Position numbers and translations under genes: made by a program. Shown in pieces: positions 23,663 to 35,454 of a DNA stretch of 64,000 nt (position 1 is the first letter of the stretch; every line of letters begins with the position of its first letter). Under the pieces are notes generated by a model that was given only the letters and a program-made list of their open reading frames with translations, had not been told where the DNA came from and ran no database searches. This stretch comes from Owenia fusiformis (Eukaryota; Annelida; Polychaeta; Sabellida; Oweniidae). The stretch is from the NCBI GenBank assembly GCA_903813345.2, contig CAIIXF020000009.1:15341759-15405758 (forward strand). The letters run 5' to 3'.

Positions 23663-24624
23663 AGGGTTTTCGTAAAACACCGACCGCCGACCACCGACCA
23701 GTCACTCTCCACAGTTGGGTACATGTGGTCGGTGGTCGGCTGACGGTCTTTTACATAAAGATGAAAAAATGCAAAATTAGAAGTAAAACTAAAACTGGGA
23801 ATCCAATGACTATAGTACCTTTACTAGGTCGTGATTTAAAAACGTATAATTATCATTTCAAATCACGATGAAAACGTTACATCGTCGTGGTGTGTAATGT
23901 CATATTTTTAAGTGATGTTTCAGTTGTTAGAAGACCAATTTCATCCTGGTTAGTCACTTTGGAAAAAAACGCACGTAACATTGCATTAAGTTCATTCTTC
24001 ATTCATATGAAACGCAATAACAAAAACACACAAACATCGTCGATGTTGACTTCGTAACGTTATGTTTGATTTCTCAGTTGTTAAACGTCAACTGGTAAAA
24101 ACTACATTTGATATGACAAAAAAAGCTTTCTAATGGTGTACTGAAATGGTAAGTCACTTTTAATCCCGACATGGGCATTCAACTAGAGTTGAATGCCCAT
24201 GATCCCGATAAGAGAACGCATGTAACATTATATCGTGTTCAGTATTCAGTAGGCTATGACGATAACAAATCATTTTTGTTCCGAAATTGTTAAATTTCAG
24301 TAAAAAATTAGGATAGATTCCCGTAGAAACGATAGGTTGGTTAATGATAGGTTAGGACCTAAGGCAGGACAATTAATCGAGAGGAGACGGACATGCCCAA
24401 TTTGTTTGCTTGCCATTCGTTGCAAGGTACAAAATCGGTAAAAACTGTTGCCTAGTCCAACGATTGACATTCAAAATCAAATTATTAATATTTTAAGGCT
24501 ACAAATATGTTCGGTCTTCTACATGATATGGTCAGTCTTTTACACATTTTCTTCAAACCCTGTTTTGAGGCTACCAGTGGAAAACACCGACCGGTCGGTG
24601 GGGTCGGTCTTTTGCGTAAACCCT
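23663..24624. mobile_element. TIR element of ~960 bp
   Basis: AGGGTTTTCGTAAAACACCG at the left is inverted, with some changes, at the right (CTTTTGCGTAAACCCT). GACCG-rich subterminal repeats lie just inside both ends. No convincing TSD and no transposase. Confidence 0.7.
24170..24201. repeat. perfect 15-bp inverted repeat
   Basis: CATGGGCATTCAACT and its exact complement are separated by AG, followed by ATCCCGAT and preceded by TAATCCCG. A stable hairpin or a dimeric protein site inside the 23663 element. Confidence 0.85.
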
Positions 24625-25137
24625 TGCAATAACCTTAAAAGTGGGTGCTGTTCAAAATGCTACAATCTGATTGGTCAGAATGGTGAAAACTGTCTGGCAA
24701 ATCTATGTTTGAATGTTTTGATGATCAAATATCGGTAGGGGCAATTTTTGTTCAAATATATGTGTCATCTCAACATCTTTTGATATCTTTTTACAATATT
24801 TCTCTGGAAAAACCTCAAAAAAGTGATCCCGATACAGCAAAAAACACGCTGAAAAAAACGAATGCATTTCGTTCTGACTTTTCACGCGGATACCGTATAT
24901 GTCACGCCTTTTCGCCAAAATATTTTGTATCATTTTTTTTTTCTTATATACATTTTCATTACACAAGACAAGATACAAGTGATTTGTTATGAGCCGTTAT
25001 TACAAAGGAAATAGAAATACAAAGATACCAATTCGACACACAAACCCATCCAATCACACGACATTCATTCATATCATGCATACCACACACATACAATCAC
25101 TCATCAAAAATATTTTCCAGTATATATATATCTTTTA
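24625..25137. other. intergenic, no gene seen
   Basis: Overlapping short frames on both strands at 24700-24990, without recognisable motifs; no repeat boundary identified. Confidence 0.35.
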
Positions 25138-27297
25138 TTATCCCATCGAACGAAGTTCGGAGGGATATAGGGAATGCCTCTGTCCGTCCGTACGTACGTA
25201 CGTCTGTCCGTCCGTCCGTCCTGGCAATAACTCAAATACCATTGGCCCGATTTTGTTCATATTTTGTACACATATACCCTCTGGGGGTAGAAGTTCTGCT
25301 TGAAAGACGATTTTCAAAATGGCCGCTCATTTAAAAATGGCGGCCATTTTAGTGCTGATTTTACATTCTCAAAATTCATTTCGTTCGTTGCGTACCTTCA
25401 CTACCTCTCTGACGTTGTTAAAATAGTTCTAAAATTCCCAGGGCACGGTCTTAGAAAGCTTCAGAAATTAGTACTTTCTTTATTACGCAATCAACAACGC
25501 CAAAAATTTGATATAACATAAATCATAACGTTTACAAATGATTTTGCCATCGATATTGGTAATCAATGTTGTATTTGATGTGTTTTTAGGTAAAAATCTC
25601 CGCGGAACAACAAATTGTAAAGTGTCAAGATCGATAATCACTGGGTTCAACATTATTACACGTTTTCAAGATGGCGGTGTCAAAATTTTCCAAAAACGCT
25701 TCAAATAATATTATGTTGATTTCTGGCGAATTCACCAATGTCATAACTAATTGTTATCTAACAACAAGATAAAGAAATATGTAAGAAATCCAATTTTATC
25801 GATTAAAACATCTCATCGACATGTGGTATTCGTTTATTAGACGTTGAAAATTACGAATATGGAGATGACGTCACTTCAAAACGAACTGCATAGCAACAGT
25901 GCTAATAAACAATTTCTGATCGGAAAGTCCTTGCAAATTTCTAAGACAGTAGTATTCACTTATTTTAACAGTTTGTTACGAATTACTCAATATTTTTCTT
26001 ACGAGTGAATTCTTACTACATTAGAAATAAACATGTTATAAAATATAACGAATAAAATCAGTAGCAAAGGCAAAAAAATACATTTTTTTGAAGGAGGTCA
26101 AAATATTTAGAAGGGTAAATTTCGCGGGAATTTAAAGATCTGCATGAGGTAAGGCACAGGAGGTACGGATGACACTGGACGAAAGGCTCGGAGACTGCTG
26201 ATTTTACAGTAATTTAGGTGCAATATGTAAAATTGTAATGGCAATATGTTTTAAATGTAAAAAAATTATATAGGACATTGATAAAGCTAGAAATATAGAT
26301 ATTGAAGAAGCACATGGCAGCCACCTTGAAAAATTTTACGACTTTTGCTATAACTGAAGAAGTAGTGGAGCAATTTTGTTCATATTTGGTATGTGAATAC
26401 TATTTAAGCATGGCACACTGTCTAATGACACTTTTGGTAACGTGTTTTACTATAACTCGAAAAGTAGTGGAGCGATTTTGTTCATATTTGGTATGTGAAT
26501 GACATAAGCATGGCACACTGTCTAATTATTGTATTGTATTGTATTTTGTTTACCACCAATAAAGGTGAGCAATACTTCTTGGGTATGTCTTGTATATATA
26601 CGGTCGTAATTTACGTAATTAACATGGAAGATAGACCCAGAAACCCCCCCTTGAAGGAGGCCTGTGTTCTTTTATGTGCACTTATACATAGACATATAAG
26701 TACACACCACAGCCTTTTGTAAGAGTTGCGGACCACTCAGTCAAACACCCTGAAGTACTTCACGCAAACAAGCAAATTTAGTCTTGCCCGAATCTGGGAT
26801 CGAATCCGGGACCTATTGCGTAAGAGGTACCTGTGCCACCGCTGAGCTACACGGGTGGACTACTAATGACACTTTTGGCAGAAGGTGGCAATTTTGAAAA
26901 ATGGCCACCATTTTAACGTATTTTACTATAGCTCGAAAAGTGGTGGAGCGATTTTGTTCATATTTGGTATGTGAATACTATAAGCATGGCACACTGTCTA
27001 ATGACAGTTTTGGTAGAAGGGGGGCCATTTTGAAAAATTTCCACCATTTTAAAGTATTTTACTATAACTCGAAAAGTAGTGGAGCGATTTTGTTCATATT
27101 TGGTATGTGAATACTATAAAGAAAAAGCATATTACTTCTTCTGATGACAACTTGGCTAGTGAGCAACCATTTTGAAAATGTTGGCCTTTCTTATGTGTGT
27201 TATTTTATGATATTTGATTTATATTTCGTTTGTAAAAATGCCAGCCATTTCTGTTCGATGGGATTCGCTACGCTTGGGTGTTGCCGTTGTTCTGGTT
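25138..27297 (+). repeat. long copy of dispersed GTCC family
   Basis: Left end TATTATCCCATCGAACGAAG with CGTCCGTACGTACG. Right end GTTCGATGGGATTCGCTACG. Between them are CAAAATGGCCGC blocks and, from about 26290, tandem units with GTGGAGCGATTTTGTTCA. The inner ends ATCCCATCGAAC and GTTCGATGGGAT are exact inverses. A SINE sits inside. Confidence 0.75.
26529..26859 (-). mobile_element. tRNA-derived SINE
   Basis: On the minus strand the head at 26859 reads GTGTAGCTCAGCGGTGGCAC (A box) and then GGATTCGATCCC (B box) about 40 bp downstream, as in a tRNA. The far end is a TATTG-repeat tail at 26529-26550. It interrupts a tandem unit of the surrounding repeat between GTCTAAT and ACTAATGACAC, which look like a short duplication. 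Length ~330 bp. Confidence 0.8.
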
Positions 27298-28841
27298 GAC
27301 TCTTCTGAGACCTTCGGTTAGATAGGCTTGAAATCCAACATAAGCCAACGTAAGTCACTCATGTGAGGTGTTCCCTACAGACTGTATATGCGGATGTGCC
27401 GCTAAAGTGGGTCACCTTTTCACTGAAAAAATCATGGTAATTGGAGCCTCTTTTCAGGAACAAAAATCTCATTATATGCATGACAACATTTTTCAGTTTT
27501 GAGTGCACAAAGAGTACATTAGCGCTAATTTACACTCAACTAATAATCTTACAATGTCAACTGATAATAATACTTAAAGGTGCAACAATTCGTGCAGAAG
27601 GGCCATTCAACGATCATGGACCAGTGTCAAAATGTATTTAAGTTTGGATATTATATCACAACTAACATCTATTTTTATTATCTACAAAGAAACCCTCTAG
27701 ATAAACATTATTTTAGCTGATATTCCTATTGAAACATGGTGGATCTTAAAATTGAAAAAGTGGATTTCCCCCTTTTCAAGCTTTGAACTGAATTTACACT
27801 TCTTAATGCTGAAATTGATAGTTTATCCATATATTTTAAGAAAATAGGTATGTCAAAGAAGATGTTAAGCCAATGTTGCCTTGTTAGCTCAGAAAAAGTT
27901 AAAATTTTCCTATTTTCTCTCTACAGGCCTTGTTGCCCCTTTAAATTACTATAGTTTTATTAGTAGTTTTTCTGAATGTGTGATTCAATTCTAGTAGCAG
28001 ATGTAAAAAGACAATACAGTATAAGGTTCCAATAGCATAGCTGTATGTGAGGCTAGCCACATCATAACAAAATCTGTATGCCATGTTGGTTGTCTGTGAA
28101 AATATTTGTTCATCCACTATTAAAGTTCAATGCAATTGAGACCTTTCCATTTGAGGCCAGCGAATAATATCAATTGTGTTATTCTCTTAATATTGACATA
28201 ATAATGTGGTTGTGTTAATTTATAAGTATTAATTGTAGTACTATTATGTTTAAATGGGACATTGTACATAGAATGCACACCATAATTATTTTGTCATTGG
28301 CTGTAATGTTAACTTACAATGTTCTCAAGGAAAAACCCTTACATCAAATCACAATGCCTTATACCACCAGAGAAAAATAATTCAAATTGGTGCATCGAAT
28401 TTGTCAATTTGTTTCATCAACGGCCACCAGGCCAATCAAAGTAGTGACATCTATTCTATAATATACAAGTAAATAGCCTTATAATACTTCAACTTTGACA
28501 TGACCTTGAACTAATCTTGCTGTAGTATTGTTATTGTTAACATTCTGAGATATTGTCAATATGAATAAATAGCCTTATGTAATAGTTCAACTTTGACATG
28601 ACCTTGAACTGTGCATGTATACTTACATAAGTACAGATTTACACACAGAAATTTCTGTACTTATTTATCATATAATCCAAGATTTTGTGGTGTATGAGAT
28701 AAAGAAAAATCAAATATGGTGCATGGATCTAAGAGAAAACTTGAGGATCTGAATGTTTTACTGAGCAGACTGCCGTAAGTAGGAATGGAGTGATTATGAT
28801 TAGAGATAACTGTATGTGTTACTCAGCTATTCTAGATTGAT
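27298..28841. other. intergenic, minor duplications only
   Basis: A ~45-bp stretch with TTTGACATGACCTTGAACT occurs twice (28490 and 28590). Otherwise no gene or element ends seen. Confidence 0.4.
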
Positions 28842-29240
28842 TCTAGAGTCCATTTCACTGCTTCAGTTCGTCAGTAGAACGGCAAAAATAAGAAATTGGG
28901 AGACTATTGTGCAATAATATATGGAAAAGTATATTCATAATGTACATGAATGACATTTGTATATTTCAGATTTTTTAGTTTTTTGTGCAATAAACCTGTG
29001 CCGTCTTGTAATTTGAAGAATTTCAGCCATGTTAATCTTATTGAAAATAACATGGCAGAGAAACATCCAAATATACGAGGCCACACACTTTATAAGCCAA
29101 ACTAGAAGCAATCCAAGATATACAAATGTCATTCATGTACATTATGAATATACTTTTCCATATATTATTGCACAATGGTCTCCCAATTTCTTATTTTTGC
29201 CGTTCTACTGACGAACTGAAGCAGTGAAATGGACTCTAGA
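28842..29240. repeat. 399-bp palindromic element
   Basis: Arms 28842-28972 and 29110-29240 are nearly perfect inverted copies beginning TCTAGAGTCCATTTCAC. The 137-bp centre contains a further small hairpin CCATGTTA / TAACATGG. Frames on both strands are mirror products of the palindrome, not genes. A MITE is the likeliest explanation; no TSD is clear. Confidence 0.8.
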
Positions 29241-29454
29241 TAGTATGTGTATTGAACTGATTGTAACCGTCTAGTGCATGATTAGAGGTAAATAAATATA
29301 TAATACAATACAATGTAGTGCAATTGGCTCACAAAGTTGGCTATGTGATTGACTTGGCATCTTTACAGTGCTTGTTTTCTGAAAAGAGGATGTAATTTTA
29401 TATAATCCAGATCTTGTTAGTTATTCTATGTTACTGGTTTGAATTTCCCCATCT

Positions 29455-29720
29455 TATTAATTTTCTAGGTGTTGAATTTCTCCATCTTGTTCAATTCCCA
29501 GGGGTTGAATAATATATATACATCTTGTTCAATTTCTATAGCGGTTGAATTTCCCCACATTAAAGCGGCTACGAGGACTGGAGAGAAAAATTTATAAATT
29601 TTACCTTTTCTGAGCTCTTTGGGGCGAAGTTTGGTCTTATATCTTCTTCCTTAAAGCGGCTCTAAGGTCTGTGGAGAGAAAAATGGAGAAATTTTACCTT
29701 TTCTGAGCTATCGGGGTGAA
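29455..29720. repeat. short tandem duplications
   Basis: GGTTGAATTTCCCC-type units repeat at 29455-29560. A ~70-bp unit beginning TTAAAGCGGCT and ending TTTTCTGAGCT occurs twice (29561 and 29652). Confidence 0.7.
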
Positions 29721-29737
29721 CCTTATTCCTATTTTAT

Positions 29738-30028
29738 AAAAATGTATGCATAATTGGCAATATTCATCAACCAGTAGAACTGGCAAATCGTTTAGAATCT
29801 ACAATTCCATACAAGGAGTCCCACTCATAGATTTTTCAAATTCTTTCCAAGTCGACGTCGAAACACCTAGCGGGTGAAATTGAAACAAATTTTTCTGGCT
29901 GCTCGAATCGATAAAATCTCTGATAGTGTGAGTCTTTTTATGAAATCTTTCTGATAGAAAACACTTAATTAATATTAGAAAGCATTAAATGTTGAATCCG
30001 AAGCGTAATCTGAAATAAAAGTGAAAAA
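29738..30028. repeat. direct repeat, first copy
   Basis: A ~290-bp block starting AAAATGTATGCATA and ending AAATAAAAGTGAA, repeated with changes at 30294-30567. Contains CGAAACACCTAGCGGGTG. Confidence 0.8.
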
Positions 30029-30072
30029 ACATTGCGCGGACGTCAGAGAACAAACTTCCGGTTTAATAATAA

Positions 30073-30145
30073 ATGGCGGACGTCGAAGGAGAAATTATGA
30101 CGAAGAATTAGAGGATTTTCCTTTGCCATTATCGATCGTTATAAG
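30073..30145 (+). pseudogene. first-exon-like relic
   Basis: ATGGCGGACGTCGAAGG gives MADVEGE. After an apparent one-base loss it continues YDEELEDFPLPLSIVIR and ends AAG|GTATGTG, a good 5' splice site. The acidic leader and LPLSxV stretch resemble the start of histone-fold subunits (POLE3/CHRAC type), but this is weak. No second exon found. Confidence 0.3.
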
Positions 30146-30293
30146 GTATGTGCACAAATTCTAGTTGCATACATGGAAAATAGATACATTTTTAAAGGCA
30201 ACAACATATTCAAAGCTTTCATTTTACGATAGGCCCAGGATCATTGGATACGACTCGGCAATCGATATTCCCACTTTAAAATCCTATTTTATT

Positions 30294-30567
30294 AAAATGT
30301 ATGCATACGGTAATATTAATCAACCAGTAGAACTGATAAATTGTTTAGAATCTATAATTCTATACAAGGAGTCCCATTTTTCAAATTCTAGTCAACGTCG
30401 AAACACCTAACGGGTGAAATTGAAACTAATTTTTCTGGCTGCTCGAGTCGATAAAATCTCTGATAGTGTGAGTGATTTTATGAAAATGTTTCTTATAGAA
30501 ATCACTTGACGATTATTAGAAAGTATTAAAAGTTGAATCCAAAGCGTAATCTGAAATAAAAGTGAAC
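30294..30567. repeat. direct repeat, second copy
   Basis: Matches 29738-30028, including TCTGGCTGCTCGAGTCG and AGCGTAATCTGAAATAAA. Confidence 0.8.
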
Positions 30568-30574
30568 CAATTGA

Positions 30575-32038
30575 AAAATAAAACTAATTACCAACTTATT
30601 ACCAACTAATTTACAACTAATTATCAACAATTCTGCTGGCAATTGGAATTAAAGTTAAGCGTTAATTAAATCAATGATAATTATGGCCTAATTATCAGTA
30701 GCAAGTTCAACGTAAATTAACTTACAATAATGCTGATTTATGATTTTTAGTTGATAATTAAGATATGAAATGTTTGAGGGTGATAGTTAGTGGTAAATTA
30801 AAACGTTTTTGGTCTGAAGTAGATTATTGGTTGATAGTTAACATAAAGGATGATTTTAATGATAATTAGTCGTAAATTAGGCCCATGATTTAGAAATACA
30901 AACCCCCTAAATTAAATTTCAAGATGGTGGAAAAAGAAAACATGTGAGAGATATTTCTCTCATAAAATTGAGAATTACAACGTGAATGGTGCGTATACTA
31001 CCATGAAATTTGGTCAACATTATCATAAGGGTATGTAGAACATGAATACAATGTATGTTAAATCTTATTCACACTTCTGTCTAAATTGTTTATGAATTTA
31101 AAAATCTTTTTGAATCAGATCATATAATATTAATCCTAGAATGCAATTTAGGTACTAACATGGGTTATCTATATTTCACAAGTAATCCAAATGTGCTCTT
31201 CTAAATAATGATTGTTAGATCAAAGACATTTCAAAACATATTTTTGATTATATCTGTTACGTCCTTATTATGTAACATTATAGTCTAATGTTTGTGTTCT
31301 GATTTTAGTTGTTGATGGCAATAATGATGTCTTCACATGCTTTTCATGAATCTTAAAAATTTGCAAAATAGAATTAAAAAAGAGGGGGAGAAACCCCAGG
31401 GTTCAAAGATGACATACGCTTATAATGTAAATCTGTATTGAGATGACATCGTCGCTGATTGGTTTAGCGAGTCGATCGTTGATTGGTTTAAATCTAGGTC
31501 AATTTGAAAACTTTAAAAACCAAGATGGAGGGTACGTTTTCGACAAAAGAAGGTGTGCGAAGGAGGAAATCTTATGTCATCAATTGAATCATGGGGTTTT
31601 CCCTCCTCTTGCTGTGAAATTTCAATAGTTCAAGTTCAATGTTGTCTGTTCTGAAAGATCCTAATTAAGATGAATATTCCGTCACAAAATAGTTCAAGAT
31701 GAAGCAAAAATCTCCGAGTGAAGGGAAGCAAAAAAGAAGCGATTCATTTTTGAGATGTCACAAATCTGACTTAAACCTAACTTTCAACTAATTATCAATA
31801 GTAAGTTAGGTGATAATTAGAGATTAACTTACATCAAACTTACAACTAACTTTCAACTAATTAACGTAAATAGCTCATTTGCATATTGATGGTAGTTAAT
31901 CGTTAATTAAGTTGCAAATTAAGCGTTAATTAAGTTGATAATTAGCTCATTTGCATGTGAATTTTTACACCTAACTTTCAACTAATTATCAATAGTAAGT
32001 TAGGTGATAATTGGAGATGATTTTCCATAGGCTTTTTT
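30575..32038. mobile_element. possible AT-rich insertion with 7-bp duplication
   Basis: CAATTGA occurs on both sides (30568-30574, 32039-32045), and the repeat context of 29738-30060 resumes after it (TTGCGCGGAC). The content is rich in CAACTAATTATCAA-type motifs. A 45-bp block (ACCTAACTTTCAACTAATT) recurs at 31783 and 31976. Terminal inverted repeats are weak, so this is an inference. An internal frame at 31523 starts MEGTFSTKEGV and ends soon after. Confidence 0.4.
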
Positions 32039-32685
32039 CAATTGATATTGCGCGGACATTAGCTAGGTATAGTGCTGATACATATTAATTGATAAGTCGT
32101 ATAATTGGCACATATTTTCTTGAATTTTAACATTTATGTCCCAAACTCTCACAAGCTGCAGAAAAGTATACACCATAAATCATTTTACCAAAATGAGTGT
32201 CTCCAAGGCTTCACACCAGCGTACATGCATAATGCATTTGTCACAAGTTTGAGCTGAAATTTCGCCAAAATGAAGTAGGCTAAGGGTAGTCTCTGCCAGG
32301 TTTGTTTATTGTGGTAAGCTTGTAAGTGGTCAGAAGCAAATAATTCATGCGTACAAAATAATCAAATAATCTGATTGGTTTAAACTTTGCTGCACATGCG
32401 CGCAATGTGTGCCATGTTTTTTCTAGTGATTTCGTTTCCTTTCATGGAGTTTGCGTTTCAGTGTAACTTCCGCAAAAATGGCGGACCACTGACAGAATTA
32501 ACAGGTAAAATCACTTCGAAATATCAAGATAACTTTTTACCTATACTGTAATAGCAAAATTTTTGTCTTATTTGTGCATTCTATCCATCAGATAAGAGTC
32601 TCAGGGGTATGTAGGCAAATTTATTTTGGTAGGAGCACTCTGTTTAGTTTGAAAACGCACTCTTTATTATTATATATCAGCACTG

Positions 32686-32815
32686 TATGTGCACAAATTC
32701 TAGTTGCATACATGGAAAATAGATACATTTTTAAAGGCTATAACATATTCAAAGCTTTCATTTACAATAGGCCCAGGATCACTGGATACGACACGGCAGT
32801 CCATACTGCTGCTTT
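32686..32815 (+). repeat. second copy of the sequence after the relic exon
   Basis: Starts GTATGTGCACAAATTC, exactly where the splice-donor side of the 30073 relic begins (30146), and matches to about 30276. Confidence 0.75.
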
Positions 32816-33219
32816 AAGGCCAGGGTGCATGTTCGGAATTTTGCTGCATTCCTCAATTGACCTTTTCCATGGAAAATAGATGGTATCATGGGTATTGGTA
32901 GTAGGGGTACCACGATACGAGAAATTGAATATCGATATGTATCTACGATACTGACCTCACGATACGATACGAACGATACGATGCAATGATACAAAGTATA
33001 TTGAAGTAAAACTAAACTTTGTAAAGCCGGAAGTACTTCAGCCGGATTACGTTTATTTCACATCACGACAAAGAAAGGTGAAAAATATGATAACATCGAT
33101 TAAAACATCTTAACGACATGTGATATTCGTGAACTAGTGGGGCTTACTCACTTCGAGAGCCATGTTAGATTTTGAAACTTATGGCTCTCAAACGGGGAAG
33201 TGAACAGCTGATTAATAGT

Positions 33220-33669
33220 GACCTTTGAAATCGAATTAAGTCGATCCGCGGCTTACTTTTGGTCTCTAACTGTGTCTTACATCAGTATCATCAATCCGTG
33301 TAAGTATTGGAGCGCTGAAGTACTTCCTTTTCAATAAAGACTTGTAATTGTTAGTCGAGTGAATGTTTTTACTGCCAAATTCCAATATGGCGTTTTCTGC
33401 TCGGACATTTTCGTAAATCTCCAGAGGTTGTCCGAACCTAACTAATTCTCAAAATTCATTTCGTTCGTTGCGTATCTCGCTCCTAGCAAACCGCCATATT
33501 GGAAATAGGCCTTAAAAACATTCACTCGATGAACAATTTACAAGTCTTGATCGAAAAAGAAGTATTTCAGCGCTCTATATACTTACACAGATTGATGATA
33601 CTGATGTAAGACACAGTTAGAGACCAAAAGTAAGCCGCGGATCGACTTAATTCGATTTCAAAGGTCACA
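33220..33669. repeat. large hairpin in the 32902 element
   Basis: 33220-33397 (starting GTGACCTTTGAAATCG) is inverted at 33482-33669 with minor changes. Arms ~180 bp, loop ~85 bp. Confidence 0.85.
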
Positions 33670-33706
33670 ATCATTCAGCTGTCCAAATGCTCCGTGGGAA
33701 AGCTAT

Positions 33707-34201
33707 TACTGTAAAACGGGTAATTTTGACACCGGGAAATGTTAGCAATTTTTCAATTTTAGGGGGTTTTAGCGCGAGAAATTTTAGCGAAATGAAGATT
33801 AATCTTTAAAAAATCAAATTAGCGAAATGCATGAGAAATTTTATCATTTATGGCAGAAGAATGAATAACGGACATGACAGAGGAATTATCAAAATGTAAG
33901 ACTTCTAACGCACATGGTATTGGTCCAAACTGGATGGATGGCTATTTATCCTTCAGATATTGAAAGATACATACGATTTAAAAATATTTACCTTTTTCAA
34001 ATTACAAACCGGAAGTCGAGCACTGAACGAAAAGCTCCTTAAATACTAGTATTCATGTAGTTTCCCGGGAATTTGCAAATTTTAGCGCCCGGTTTATTTT
34101 AACCCCGGTTTATTTTAGCGAATTGAATTTTTAGCGAAACTATAGCGATCGCTAACAATCGCAAACAATTAACCCTCGCTAACAATACCTGTTTTACAGT
34201 A
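33707..34201. mobile_element. nested MITE with TACTGTAAAAC termini
   Basis: TACTGTAAAACGGG at the left and CCTGTTTTACAGTA at the right. The interior is rich in TTTTAGCGAAAT/GCGATCGC words and non-coding. Confidence 0.7.
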
Positions 34202-35454
34202 TATCAAAATCCAAATAGCTTTCGCAGGAAGTAAAGTGGGGCAAACTAAGGTGGCAAGCAAGATACGTAACTACGACTGTCTATCATCTCTTAGCGCTGA
34301 GTTTTTCCCTTCCTTTGGGTAAGTAAGAAGGGACTTCCGGTCAAAAAACGATACGACCGATATTCATTTTATGTATCGATACAGCTCGTATCAGAGGTAA
34401 ATTGCTCGAACGCTTGAGCACTCGAGCGCTCGCGGTACCCCTAATTGGTAGGGCTTGAGTAGGGCTAGAATACATGTAAATGCATTGCCAGATTCACTTT
34501 ATTTCTTGATTTAAGAAGTAATTCCATTTGGATCAACTTAAAAGACCATTGGAACTATATGATCTTATTGAAATGTGGATTGTGATTTCACATTAGAATT
34601 GTAATCCCTGTTAGAGTAAATTATACTTTTAAAGATTTTTCAGCATTGTGTCAATGGGGATTTAGCCCGACCTTTTTTAGACAACTAGAAAATCATTAGA
34701 ATTTGAATAAATATAAATAATGGTACAAATCAAAGTTGTTTAGAAAGAAAATTACACATAGAATTCAAATATGCCATCAAATAGAAGAAAATGTTAGTCC
34801 TTAATGGTTAAAAATGCAGATCTCCTAAAATCTCATTATAAACGAGACTTTAACGAGATTTCAAAGCTGTATGGAAAAGGACCATTGAGTCACATATTTT
34901 TCAAACAGGAATCACTCCTTCTCCACATTGTCTACGGTAGACTGTAAATCTAGTAAATCTAGTAAATCTTGTAAAACTAGTAAATCTAGTAAATCTAGTA
35001 AAATCTTGTAAAATCTTGTAAAAACTTGATTATTCAATGTCTAAGATATAAAGTGCAAATGTCGAAAAAGCACTGAAAATGCCTTTGTATGAATGAAATG
35101 AACATGTAGAAAAAATTCTACCTTTTAATTCATTATATTTAGTTACAAAACAAGTGCGTGATACAGGGGTTGCCATTTTAGTAAAGGGTGTAAATACGTT
35201 TCTGTGCTTGATACAGGGTATATTTAATGGAAAAGGTTAAATTATGATGTTGAATTATTGGTGTCTATCATATATTTAAGAACTGCCATCTATATATGAA
35301 TATAAAGTTTAAATAACTAACGTGAACAAACGATTAATGAGATTCTGATTGTTAGGTTCTGAGAATGCTGCTGCCATCTTTGAATAAACTCTAAATTATT
35401 AATGATATAATTATAATCTATTGTGATAACGAACACCTCCCAATCTGAATGTTT

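Larger units (their letters stand above)
32902..34443. mobile_element. hAT-like TIR element, 1,542 bp, 8-bp TSD
   Basis: Ends TAGGGGTACC / GGTACCCCTA; TSD ATTGGTAG at 32894-32901 and 34444-34451. CGATACGATACG-type repeats lie inside the left end. Holds a nested hairpin (33220-33669) and a nested MITE (33707-34201). No transposase. Confidence 0.9.

Noticed and set aside
25180-25225. A simple GTCC microsatellite as an independent feature
   Set aside because: The GTCCGTCC run occurs at the same place in several copies of the dispersed family, so it belongs to that repeat.
26786-26859. A tRNA gene on the minus strand
   Set aside because: A and B boxes are present, but the sequence is attached to a 250-bp body and a TATTG tail and the 3' acceptor half does not pair. 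It is a SINE head.
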